DNA of 64,000 nt from CAZRGZ01 sp964599775 (GTDB lineage Bacteria > Patescibacteriota > Saccharimonadia > Saccharimonadales > Saccharimonadaceae), in the NCBI GenBank assembly GCA_964599775.1, contig CAZRGZ010000002.1, forward strand, positions 1-64,000, read 5' to 3'. Below, one piece after another: positions 36,192-44,562 of this stretch. The translations under genes and the position numbers were made by a program. The notes under the pieces were generated by a model. It made no database searches. It worked only from the letters and a program-made list of their open reading frames with translations, and was not told the DNA's origin. Within the stretch, counting starts at the first letter, position 1, and each line of letters begins with the position of its first letter.

Positions 36192-37082
36192 CTACTGCAT
36201 TAAACCGCTAAATGTGAATGCAATGTACCAGTCGATAAATCTTTGGCCGAACAACATAGTAACAATAAAACCCAGGATTAAAAACGGCCCAAAAGGCACC
36301 CGTGAGGTTCGTTTGAGTTTTTTTGCCCACAATAGTGGTATAACATACAGGCAACCTATAAAGTTAGCCAGGAACAGACAAAGCAACGCAAGCGGCCAAC
36401 TTCCCAATACTAACCCCAAGAAAACACCTAGTTTCACATCACCAAAGCCGACCCAACGCCCCTTCGAAACAGTATGCAGCACAAAATAAAGGCCGCCAAG
36501 CATCAAAACCGCGTAGAGTGTATCAAGGGCAGTATTCAGAACTTCTGGACTACCGACTATCCGGATCACGGCCATAAGCGCGCCAATTGCTATCAGTGGG
36601 TAGACGATTTTGTCTGGTAATAAGAACCACCGTATATCGTAGGCAAATAATATTGCAAGGCCCACTCCACTAATAAGCCAAAGTACGAATAAACTAATGG
36701 CTTGCACCGAGCCCAAGTCATAAGGCCATACCGCAAACGAAACCACAAAAAAGGCCGCGACGAGGAGCTCTATAGCTAATTCAAAAACCCCGATGGGTTT
36801 ACCGCTAAATCGAGACTTCCCTTTTAAAGCAATCCAACTCACTATAGGAATAAGGTCGTACCACGGCAAGCTTTTGCCCGTATCGAGGCAGATGGAACGA
36901 CCTTTCCAAAAGCTTTGCTCCATGAGGGGTTTTAATCTTTTATATTCTTTTTTGTCGACAGACTCACCTGCTGCTTTATCCTCTTTCAGCTGGTTCGCAC
37001 GAAGCCGCCACATGGTTGCCCCAGCAAAACTCCCAAATGCTGCACCGAGTATAACTAACCCAATATAAATCAAAACTTCCAT
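36192..37082 (-). CDS. pilD: Prepilin peptidase (A24), lacking the zinc cysteines
   Basis: PilD cleaves prepilin leaders and N-methylates the new N-terminus. The catalytic aspartates lie in FAYDIRWFLLPDK and GFGDVKLG (GxGD). The N-terminal domain GSFAGATMWRLR...LPWYDLIPIVSW is present. However, the CxxC...CxxC zinc module is reduced to one cysteine (CLDTGKSLPWYD...KSRFSGKP). The start is ATG 37082; an ATG six bases earlier overlaps a TATAAT-like -10, so the mRNA may be leaderless. About eight spans over 296 residues. Confidence 0.92.
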   Translation of the reverse strand: MEVLIYIGLVILGAAFGSFAGATMWRLRANQLKEDKAAGESVDKKEYKRLKPLMEQSFWKGRSICLDTGKSLPWYDLIPIVSWIALKGKSRFSGKPIGVFELAIELLVAAFFVVSFAVWPYDLGSVQAISLFVLWLISGVGLAILFAYDIRWFLLPDKIVYPLIAIGALMAVIRIVGSPEVLNTALDTLYAVLMLGGLYFVLHTVSKGRWVGFGDVKLGVFLGLVLGSWPLALLCLFLANFIGCLYVIPLLWAKKLKRTSRVPFGPFLILGFIVTMLFGQRFIDWYIAFTFSGLMQ

Positions 37083-37110
37083 AAGCATTATAATAACAGT
37101 TTATGGGTAT

Positions 37111-37139
37111 AAAAAATAGACACCCCATGAGTGTCTATT
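37111..37139 (-). terminator. Terminator of the major pilin gene
   Basis: Minus strand: AATAGACAC/GTGTCTATT stem with a 7-nt loop and TTTTTT. It ends pilin mRNA before pilD. Confidence 0.85.
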
Positions 37140-37155
37140 CCTTATATATATGCAA

Positions 37156-37614
37156 CTACTGGACACTTTGGCAGAAATAGCCGCCGCTTTCCAAAGCTAC
37201 ACGGACAGCAGCTTGGCGTCGTCCCGACACGCTCACAACACTTTCGCCGCTACACTCAGCATTGGCTGCATACTGAATTTGACCTTCACCAGGTGTTGCA
37301 TCAGTGCCTGTAACCTCCTGATAGGTTCCACCTGTAAGCGGATCATTGAATTCATTGTCACCCGCACGTAAATATGAGTCCATGAAGTCATCAAACTCTC
37401 CATTTGACGGCAAATCTCCACGGTTATTTGTTGCGTAGCTCTGTAACTGACTTACCGCACGTGAAACATCATCACGTCGCTGCGTATCCCGCTGACTTCG
37501 CTGTAGAGCTGGCAATGCAATAAAGACCATCAGAAAGATCAGTCCTGCAATCGCCAACACCAAAACTACTTCGATGATAGTAAACCCACTTTGGCCTTTA
37601 CGCTGTATATTCAT
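37156..37614 (-). CDS. Major type IV pilin
   Basis: 152 residues: KGQSG|FTIIEVVLVLAIAGLIFLMVFIALPALQ is a textbook prepilin N-terminus (Glu+5), followed by RSQRDTQRRDDVSRAVSQLQSYATNNRG and a C-terminal domain with two cysteines that probably form the D-loop. It has a separate strong promoter (37681-37709) and its own terminator, so it can be made in much larger amounts than the machine proteins. This supports its being the main pilus subunit. Confidence 0.88.
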   Translation of the reverse strand: MNIQRKGQSGFTIIEVVLVLAIAGLIFLMVFIALPALQRSQRDTQRRDDVSRAVSQLQSYATNNRGDLPSNGEFDDFMDSYLRAGDNEFNDPLTGGTYQEVTGTDATPGEGQIQYAANAECSGESVVSVSGRRQAAVRVALESGGYFCQSVQ

Positions 37615-37680
37615 AGTGCTTTCGCCACCCTTTCGTTGCTATTACCTATGTTACTTCGACACAGTATTGTGCTTATGTTT

Positions 37681-37709
37681 ATAATACGGAAAAATTATTC
37701 AAATGACAA
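37681..37709 (-). promoter_or_regulatory. Major pilin promoter
   Basis: Minus strand: TTGTCA (37704-37709), 17 bp, TATTAT (37681-37686). The leader is about 60 nt with AAAGGGTGG near the start codon. Confidence 0.8.
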
Positions 37710-37713
37710 GCTT

Positions 37714-38925
37714 TTATACGCGAATGTCCCCTACCAAACCATAGATTGGCAGTAATATAGCCGCTACCATAGTTCCGGCCACAATGGCAAGTATCACCAT
37801 AAGCACGGGCTCAATAGCTGTAGAAATAGACTTAATAGTATTGTCTAGTTCACTCTCATAAATAGTCGCCGTTTTACCCATCATTTCGTCAATTTGCCCC
37901 GACTGCTCACCAATTCTTAACATTTGGGGCACAAGAGAGAGAATATAATCTTCATTCTTTAAAGAGTCTGACAAAGCTTTACCACCTTTTACCTTATCGG
38001 CAGCACGGAGAATTACTTGCCCTACTACAGCATTATTCACAGCCTGGGAACAAATTCGTAGAGTATCCAACATTGGCACCCCTGTAGCCAGCAATGTCTG
38101 CCCTGTTCGCATAAAACGCGCCATATATAGCTTCCTAAATAATTCGCCAAAAATTGGCACATTTAGCTTCAAGTTATCTTTTACCTTTTGGCCATCCTCA
38201 GTATCTAGGTACCTTTTTGCAAAGTACACTGCGGCAATCACTATAATAAGGATCACCCACCAGAAGTTGATGACGAAATTAGCTACCGCAACCATTACGG
38301 CGGTAATAAATGGCAGCTCTTGACGTAGATCTTCATACAGCTGCTCCACCTGCGGAACCACGGTAAACAGCATGAAAGCAAGCACCCCAACAATAACAAC
38401 TAGTACAATCAAGGGGTACACCATTGCCCCACGGATCTTGCTTATCATTTCTGCGTCTTTTTCTTGCTGTGTGGCAATTCGCTCCATGGCTTTATCAAGC
38501 GTCCCTGAGGTCTCCCCAGCGGCAATCAACGATAAATATACTTGATTAAAAACTTCAGGATGCTTCCCAAAGGCATCCGCTAAAGAGTTACCCGCTTCAA
38601 CAGAAGTCAGGATATCTTGTGCGATTGATTGTAAACGCTTATTTTGCGTTTGGTCGACCACCGTATGTAAACTTTGCGTAAGGGGTAACCCAGAATTGAT
38701 AAGCGTCGAGAGCTGGCGCGTGAAAACCACCTTGTCTTTTGTCGTGATACGGTTCGTTAACCGACTGATGAGCCCCCTCCCCTGGCTCTGCTCTGTAATA
38801 TTGATAGGAATAAAACCTTGCTCCATCAATACTTTTGCAGCAGCTCGCTCAGACTCAGCCTGCACAGTCGCTTTTATGCGTTTGCCAGTCTGTGGATCTT
38901 TTGCTTCGTAATCAAACTTGAGCAT
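37714..38925 (-). CDS. pilC: Pilus platform protein PilC (GspF family)
   Basis: 403 residues with two T2SSF domains (each with TLINSGLPLTQSL- or GVPMLDTLRICSQAV-type segments) and three or so membrane spans (about 170-190, 215-238 and 375-395). PilC is the inner-membrane platform on which PilB and PilT act. It follows pilT by 1 nt. Confidence 0.94.
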   Translation of the reverse strand: MLKFDYEAKDPQTGKRIKATVQAESERAAAKVLMEQGFIPINITEQSQGRGLISRLTNRITTKDKVVFTRQLSTLINSGLPLTQSLHTVVDQTQNKRLQSIAQDILTSVEAGNSLADAFGKHPEVFNQVYLSLIAAGETSGTLDKAMERIATQQEKDAEMISKIRGAMVYPLIVLVVIVGVLAFMLFTVVPQVEQLYEDLRQELPFITAVMVAVANFVINFWWVILIIVIAAVYFAKRYLDTEDGQKVKDNLKLNVPIFGELFRKLYMARFMRTGQTLLATGVPMLDTLRICSQAVNNAVVGQVILRAADKVKGGKALSDSLKNEDYILSLVPQMLRIGEQSGQIDEMMGKTATIYESELDNTIKSISTAIEPVLMVILAIVAGTMVAAILLPIYGLVGDIRV

Positions 38926-38926
38926 A

Positions 38927-39997
38927 TTACCCTCGCATCATCCTATCAAATTCCGCCAAATCTACTGCATAGTTTCGAGCTTCATCGTAGGTAACAGTAC
39001 CACTTTGCACCAGGTTGACCAGTGTTTTATCCATCGACTGCATGCCCTGATCTGCACCGGTTTGAATGACAGCATCCAGCTGATGACTCTTCCCTTCGCG
39101 GATGATATTACGCACAGCCGCGGTGGCTATTAAAATCTCAGCCGCGACAACACGCCCGCCACCGATTGCCGGAATAAGCCGCTGTGAACAAATCGCCATA
39201 AGGATATTTGATAGTTGCGCGCGAATTTGCGGCTGCTGATGTGGTGGGAACACGTCGATCATACGATCAATTGACTGGGCAGCGCTATTGGTGTGAAGTG
39301 TCGCAAACACTAAGTGCCCGGTTTCGGCGATCGTAATGGCCGCCGAAATGGTCTCAAGGTCACGCATCTCCCCAATCAGTACGACATCTGGGTCTTGGCG
39401 TAAGCTCGACCGAAGTGCAGCTGAAAAACTATAGGTATCGTAGTGGACTTCACGTTGCACGACGACTGATTTTTTAGATTTATGCGTAAACTCGATAGGA
39501 TCTTCAATGGTAATAATATGCTGGGCACGCTCAGTGTTGATTTTATCCACCAATGCTGCCAGGGTAGTTGATTTACCTGACCCCGTCGGGCCTGTCACTA
39601 AAACGAGGCCACGAGGATAGTTAGCAAAATTATTCACGACACTCGGCATACCAAGTTCAGTCACGCTCTTTATTTCGTTAGGGATAAGACGAAGTGCAGC
39701 TGCTAAATTACCCCGTTCATGAAAGGCATTCACTCGGAAGCGACCCAAATCACCAAAGGCAAAGCTGAAGTCAAATTCTTTATCTTTCATGAGGATTTGT
39801 TGCTGATCTTGATCAAGAATGGCAAAAATTAAGCGTTCAACTTGTTCTTCAATCAGCGCATCATAGCCACTGACAGGTACCAAGGCGCCATCTACACGAA
39901 GCATAGGCGGTAAACCTACTTGCAAGTGAAGGTCTGAAGCACGCTTCCTTACGACTTCCTCAAGTAGAATTTCGATTCTTAGTTCTGAATTTTGCAT
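38927..39997 (-). CDS. pilT: Pilus retraction ATPase PilT
   Basis: 356 residues. Walker A VTGPTGSGKSTTLAAL near residue 127, Asp box SSLRQDPDVVLIGEMRD, His box TGHLVFATLHTNSAAQSIDRMID. PilT powers retraction and is smaller than PilB, as here. Its presence argues for twitching, retraction onto host cells or DNA uptake. Confidence 0.95.
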   Translation of the reverse strand: MQNSELRIEILLEEVVRKRASDLHLQVGLPPMLRVDGALVPVSGYDALIEEQVERLIFAILDQDQQQILMKDKEFDFSFAFGDLGRFRVNAFHERGNLAAALRLIPNEIKSVTELGMPSVVNNFANYPRGLVLVTGPTGSGKSTTLAALVDKINTERAQHIITIEDPIEFTHKSKKSVVVQREVHYDTYSFSAALRSSLRQDPDVVLIGEMRDLETISAAITIAETGHLVFATLHTNSAAQSIDRMIDVFPPHQQPQIRAQLSNILMAICSQRLIPAIGGGRVVAAEILIATAAVRNIIREGKSHQLDAVIQTGADQGMQSMDKTLVNLVQSGTVTYDEARNYAVDLAEFDRMMRG

Positions 39998-40018
39998 GCC
40001 TACCCTCTTTTTCCTCTG

Positions 40019-41800
40019 TTATATACTCGCCGTTACCCGATTAACTTCATCAAGTGTAGTTAAACCTTGAAGTGCCTTGAGATAACCGTCTTCACGCATA
40101 GTGATCATTCCTTGCTGAACAGCCACTTCTTGGATTTGCGCACTGGTAGCGCGCTGCGTAATGAGGCTCTGTATCTCTGGTGTAATATCCATCACCTCAA
40201 AGAGGCCAATACGACCCACATACCCTCCGGGGGTGAGCGGCGAGTCCTTCCCCTTTACTAAAGTATAAGCGTTTTGACCCGCTAACGGCAAGTCTTTATA
40301 CCCTAAATCTTCAGAAACTTTGGCTACTTCTGCTTTTGTTTTCGGTAGGAGATGCCCTACATTCTCTTTTATCATCTTCGTTTCAAGTTCGCTGGACTGA
40401 TACACATCACGCTCTTCCGCTACTCGGCGTACTAATCGCTGGCCAATAACAGTATTAACGGTTGAAGCAATCAAGAAAGGCTCTACCCCCATATCAAGCA
40501 ATCGCGGCAACACTCCAGCTGCAGAATTAGTATGAAGCGTACTAAATACCAAGTGACCAGTTAATGCCGCTTGCACGGCAAGATTGGCAGTCTCGGCGTC
40601 GCGAATCTCCCCCACCATTACTATGTCAGGGTCCTGACGTAAAATTGAGCGCAGCCCCGTTGCAAAGGTGAGGCCTACTTCTGGGTTCACTTGAATTTGA
40701 TTCACCCCAGGCATTTTATATTCAACTGGGTCCTCTAGGGTGACAATATTTACGGTGTCATCTTTAATCTCCTGAATCAGTCCATATAACGAGGTGGATT
40801 TACCTGATCCAGTCGGCCCAGAGTTAAGAACCATGCCATTTGGCTGACGAATTCCCTTACGGATTGTTCGTAGTGCTCGGCCAGCATAACCCATGTCTTC
40901 GATTTTAAAACTCGTACCACTTTTATCGAGTAAACGAATAACTACTTGCTCGCCCCAAACTACCGGACTTATAGCGATACGTAGGTCAATTTCCTTCCCA
41001 GCGACTTTTACGTTGAACTGCCCATCTTGCGGTATGCGGTGTTCATCAATCTTAAGGTTACTTAAGATCTTAATACGTGACACTAAAGCTGGTTCGATGC
41101 TTTTCGGTAGTTGCATAATTTCTCGGAGCACCCCGTCAATACGGCAACGAATCTTTAAACTGTTCTCAAGTGGCTCAATATGGATATCTGACGCTCTATT
41201 GCGAGCGGCAAATTCCAAAATCTTGCTCAAAGCTCGACTAATAGGTGAATCTTGAACAATGGTTTTAATGTCGCCACCTTCAGCCTCACGCCTTTGCGCC
41301 TCCTGCTGCTGTACTGCTGTAACCGCCGCATCAACACTAGAGAAGTCGGTTTTATACTGCGCCAGCGCAGAACGTATGCTAGCATCTGAAGCCATATAGA
41401 CTTTTAGCGGCCGGCCTATTTTACTAGCAAGATAATCAACCGCCTGAACATTATTGGTATCGATCATGGCGATAGCGAGGCGATTCTGCACCTCTCCAAT
41501 AGGTACCGCCATGAAACGTTCAGCGATATCATATGGCAGAAGCTCTAGAATTTTTGGGTCAACTTGTACATTCTGCAAATTGACATATTGCGCCCCAGAA
41601 GCTCGTGCAATGAGCCGTGTTAGCTCTTCATCACTTACTATTTTTTCGTCTGATAGTAGTGTTAGTAAGGGGATGCTATCCTTCTTGGCTCGTTTCTCAT
41701 ATTCTTTCAACGATTCAGCAGTAATAAACCCCTCTTCAATGAGCAGTGTCTTGAGTTTCTCCTGTAAGTCACTGGTTAAAAGCGCCAAAATCGCCTCCAA
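40019..41800 (-). CDS. pilB: Pilus extension ATPase PilB
   Basis: 593 residues with an N-terminal MshEN-like domain (about residues 5-150). The ATPase core has Walker A LNSGPTGSGKSTSLYGL, DPDIVMVGEIRDAETA and the TGHLVFSTLHTNSAAGVL His box. The zinc-binding cysteines usual in PilB C-terminal regions are not visible in the segment around residues 470-520. It precedes pilT by 21 nt. Confidence 0.94.
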   Translation of the reverse strand: MEAILALLTSDLQEKLKTLLIEEGFITAESLKEYEKRAKKDSIPLLTLLSDEKIVSDEELTRLIARASGAQYVNLQNVQVDPKILELLPYDIAERFMAVPIGEVQNRLAIAMIDTNNVQAVDYLASKIGRPLKVYMASDASIRSALAQYKTDFSSVDAAVTAVQQQEAQRREAEGGDIKTIVQDSPISRALSKILEFAARNRASDIHIEPLENSLKIRCRIDGVLREIMQLPKSIEPALVSRIKILSNLKIDEHRIPQDGQFNVKVAGKEIDLRIAISPVVWGEQVVIRLLDKSGTSFKIEDMGYAGRALRTIRKGIRQPNGMVLNSGPTGSGKSTSLYGLIQEIKDDTVNIVTLEDPVEYKMPGVNQIQVNPEVGLTFATGLRSILRQDPDIVMVGEIRDAETANLAVQAALTGHLVFSTLHTNSAAGVLPRLLDMGVEPFLIASTVNTVIGQRLVRRVAEERDVYQSSELETKMIKENVGHLLPKTKAEVAKVSEDLGYKDLPLAGQNAYTLVKGKDSPLTPGGYVGRIGLFEVMDITPEIQSLITQRATSAQIQEVAVQQGMITMREDGYLKALQGLTTLDEVNRVTASI

Positions 41801-42043
41801 TTACCTACTAAACGGTTGCTGATTGGATGAATCACCAATATTAATCTCTACTGTAGGATTAATAGCTCTTTCGTTGAAAGTGCGTGCATCGGGCTGCTCA
41901 ACATTAGTACTTATAGGCTCAGCCGTCGGGACCTGCACTGATTGCTGCTGGGGGTCACCAATAATAGCCCTTCCAATGAAATACGCTGCCATAGCACTAA
42001 TTGCCACAATAAGAACGATGATTGCTATATCTTGCTTCCTCAT
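41801..42043 (-). CDS. Small membrane protein in the pilus operon
   Basis: 80 residues: one membrane span (about 5-27) and a polar tail rich in Pro, Gln and Asn. It overlaps pilO by 4 bp and abuts pilB, a place where pilP-like proteins occur, but no sequence similarity to PilP was recognised. It may be an anchor or adaptor of the pilus platform. Confidence 0.75.
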   Translation of the reverse strand: MRKQDIAIIVLIVAISAMAAYFIGRAIIGDPQQQSVQVPTAEPISTNVEQPDARTFNERAINPTVEINIGDSSNQQPFSR

Positions 42044-42723
42044 GGTGCTACCGTTTTCTCTTCCAATTCTACCGTTTTAGCTGGTTGATAATACGTTACT
42101 GCCTGAACCGTTGCCGTTAGATTATTATCATTACCTTCGATTCCTGCAGAAATGACACGGATAGGCCGAATCGACCGCTCTAGGGAGCGAAAAGCGTCAC
42201 GGATTTGATTATAGTTACCACTTACCGTAAACCGGAAAGGAATTTCAACCGGTCCTTCGACCCCTACTTCACTCGCATCTTGTACAGCACTACCTTCATC
42301 AAAACTAGCGTCGACAGTTAGGCTGTCAATTTGCTGTACATTTCCCGCCAGAAGCACAGACTGGAGTGAAGTACCGAGATTAAGGGTATCAAGCGTTGGC
42401 GGTAAGGCATCCAATACTACCTGTAAGTTGGAATCGTCTCCTTGCGCACGTGCAGCCTCTAGATTTTCATTTGCTAGTAAGGCGTTTACCCCTTCCTTGA
42501 GTTGGTCAACCGATTCAAGGTTCTCACTAAGTATACGATCAGTCGTACGCTTTTCGTTAATAACCTTCTCGTTGAAGAAGCCTTGCTGAATCATAAACTG
42601 AGCAGCAACAATAGCAAAGGCGACAATCACTGAAGCCCCAGCGACCCACGCAAACATACTACGATTCGCTTTCTCGATCTGTTGACGCTTTCGAAGGGCA
42701 GTTGCTTGTTTTGACTCTACCAT
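42040..42723 (-). CDS. PilO-like pilus assembly protein
   Basis: 227 residues: a basic N-terminus, one membrane span (about 25-47), a coiled-coil segment (near 50-85), then a ferredoxin-like periplasmic domain (VSGNYNQIRDAFRSLERSIRPIRVIS). Assigned from order (M-N-O) and shape. Confidence 0.82.
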   Translation of the reverse strand: MVESKQATALRKRQQIEKANRSMFAWVAGASVIVAFAIVAAQFMIQQGFFNEKVINEKRTTDRILSENLESVDQLKEGVNALLANENLEAARAQGDDSNLQVVLDALPPTLDTLNLGTSLQSVLLAGNVQQIDSLTVDASFDEGSAVQDASEVGVEGPVEIPFRFTVSGNYNQIRDAFRSLERSIRPIRVISAGIEGNDNNLTATVQAVTYYQPAKTVELEEKTVAP

Positions 42724-42725
42724 AT

Positions 42726-43448
42726 CTATTCACCCCCCTCGCTTGGAACATTGTCACTAAATACCTGCCGTGGAACCTGTTGAGCAGACTGCGTGGTGTT
42801 TCTATTCGGAACGGTCACACGGGTTTCTGTGCTATTGCGATCAAAAGCAGCTTCATTCATTTCAAGTGTTGCTCGGAATGTCACAACACGGTTACCACTA
42901 GCATCCTCACTAAGGCCCGCTTCATCTATGATGATGTTTTGGATCAAGGGTTCTTGTTGTTGTTCTTCAGAGCCAAAGGGAGTGTATTGTAATTGTGCAT
43001 TTTGTAGTGTGTTTTCAAATACAGTGACAGCGCGGTAATCACGAGCATTGGCAACAATAGTGACAGTGTTGGTTTCTTCTTCAATATTTAACTGTGAAAT
43101 ACTGACTTGATTGGGTGCGGCTGGGTTAAGCACTGGTAAGTAGCCAAAGAGTCTTGAGTATACCATTTTACCATCATGTAACCCCGAAAGAGCGGCAAGC
43201 TGATTCTGAATAGTAAGATAGCTGTCTATATCCTCAACTTGAGATAGTTCTTCGGATTTGCTTTTTATTTGACCATCGAGTACAGCGCCAATCGCAAGTT
43301 GTCCACCGTATACATAAAGCGCAATGAGGACGACGACAGCAGCTGCCCCAAGGCTAACAAAGATCATAAGTGCAATAATTTGCCGTCGCAATCGCTGTGC
43401 TCGAACAAATTCTCGCTTTACATCAGGTAAAAGATTTAGTTCAATCAT
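42726..43448 (-). CDS. PilN-like pilus assembly protein
   Basis: 240 residues: MIELNLLPDVKREFV is the typical PilN 'INLLP' start that binds PilM, followed by a membrane span (about 22-47) and a coiled/ferredoxin-like domain. It overlaps pilM by 4 bp. Confidence 0.88.
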   Translation of the reverse strand: MIELNLLPDVKREFVRAQRLRRQIIALMIFVSLGAAAVVVLIALYVYGGQLAIGAVLDGQIKSKSEELSQVEDIDSYLTIQNQLAALSGLHDGKMVYSRLFGYLPVLNPAAPNQVSISQLNIEEETNTVTIVANARDYRAVTVFENTLQNAQLQYTPFGSEEQQQEPLIQNIIIDEAGLSEDASGNRVVTFRATLEMNEAAFDRNSTETRVTVPNRNTTQSAQQVPRQVFSDNVPSEGGE

Positions 43449-44494
43449 GATACCTTCTCCCGTTCCGCAAGCCCGACAACCACACTAAACTGCGTTGCTA
43501 CTGCGCGTAATCGCTCTTGATCAGCTGGCGCTACTTTTACCTTTTGCCAAGGGTTGGCAATACTCCCTGCAACACCAGTTTTAGAGGTGGCATATTCAAC
43601 AAAGGATGGAATGGCTGCGCCATAGCCTGAAAGAAGCATACCACCAACGGGAATGTCAGGATACTTTGTCTGAAAGAACTTTACAGACTTGACCACTTCA
43701 CTCATGAATTGATCAAGGGTACCCTCTAGTGCTCGTACTACTTGCCCCTCAAGCCTATCTGGAGCGAGACCAAACTTGAGAATAAACTGATGTGCTTGAT
43801 TCTCTTGAACATTGAGATTCTGTGCTGCCACTTTTATAAGCGATTGCAACCCGGTTGGAATAGATCGAATAAGCCGAGGTGAGTTATTGTAGGTCACCAC
43901 GATATCAGTTGAGGTATCGCCCACATCAACTATCAAACGTGCATCAGTGAGGTTTGGCGGTAGTAACGAGCGAACCAAGGCAATTGGATCCGGTTCGGCA
44001 ACCACGACATTAAAGCCAAGGCCCTCTATGAGATCGAGGCGTGTTTCTATATATGAATTCGCCACACTCGCGAGCAGTACTTCAGTTTTCTGTGGATCAT
44101 GTAGTGATTGCCCTAGTACTGCCCAGTCTACTTTCGCTTCGTCGATTGACATCGGTATGTATTGCTCAGCCTGGTATTTAATTGTGCCTTTCAGTTCTTG
44201 CTCTGACATATTCGGAACATCCACCACTGTCGCAAAGGATTTATTTGATGGAATACCAATCACGACATCTTTCGTTTTGATGCCACTTTGGCCGACAGCA
44301 GTCATGATTACCTCGCCCAATTTTTGTTGCGCTTGCGGTGAGTCACTAGTGCTTGTTTTTATATCTATCGGGGCATGACCATATTTTTCGAGTGTCCAGG
44401 TATCGTTATTGCCGCGCGAAAGCTGCACGACTCTGATCGCCGTGGTTCCAATATCGAGTGCAAAATAGTCGCCCACCGGTTTTAGTAATGCCAT
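43445..44494 (-). CDS. pilM: Type IV pilus actin-like protein PilM
   Basis: 349 residues with the actin-like ATPase fold (FALDIGTTAIRVVQLS near residue 11, IVDVGDTSTDIVV near 187, GMLLSGYGAAIPSF near 285). PilM is the cytosolic ring that couples PilB to the PilN-PilO platform. It is the first gene of the pilMNO-BTC operon and has a promoter directly before it. Confidence 0.93.
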   Translation of the reverse strand: MALLKPVGDYFALDIGTTAIRVVQLSRGNNDTWTLEKYGHAPIDIKTSTSDSPQAQQKLGEVIMTAVGQSGIKTKDVVIGIPSNKSFATVVDVPNMSEQELKGTIKYQAEQYIPMSIDEAKVDWAVLGQSLHDPQKTEVLLASVANSYIETRLDLIEGLGFNVVVAEPDPIALVRSLLPPNLTDARLIVDVGDTSTDIVVTYNNSPRLIRSIPTGLQSLIKVAAQNLNVQENQAHQFILKFGLAPDRLEGQVVRALEGTLDQFMSEVVKSVKFFQTKYPDIPVGGMLLSGYGAAIPSFVEYATSKTGVAGSIANPWQKVKVAPADQERLRAVATQFSVVVGLAEREKVS

Positions 44495-44504
44495 ATTACC
44501 CCTT

Positions 44505-44534
44505 ATTATACATAAGCATGATACTGAATGACAA
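44505..44534 (-). promoter_or_regulatory. pilM operon promoter
   Basis: Minus strand: TTGTCA (44529-44534), 18 bp, TATAAT (44505-44510). The ATG is 10 bp beyond the -10, with AAGGGGT between. Confidence 0.75.
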
Positions 44535-44562
44535 GCTTATTTTGTTTGATTTCCTATTTTCA

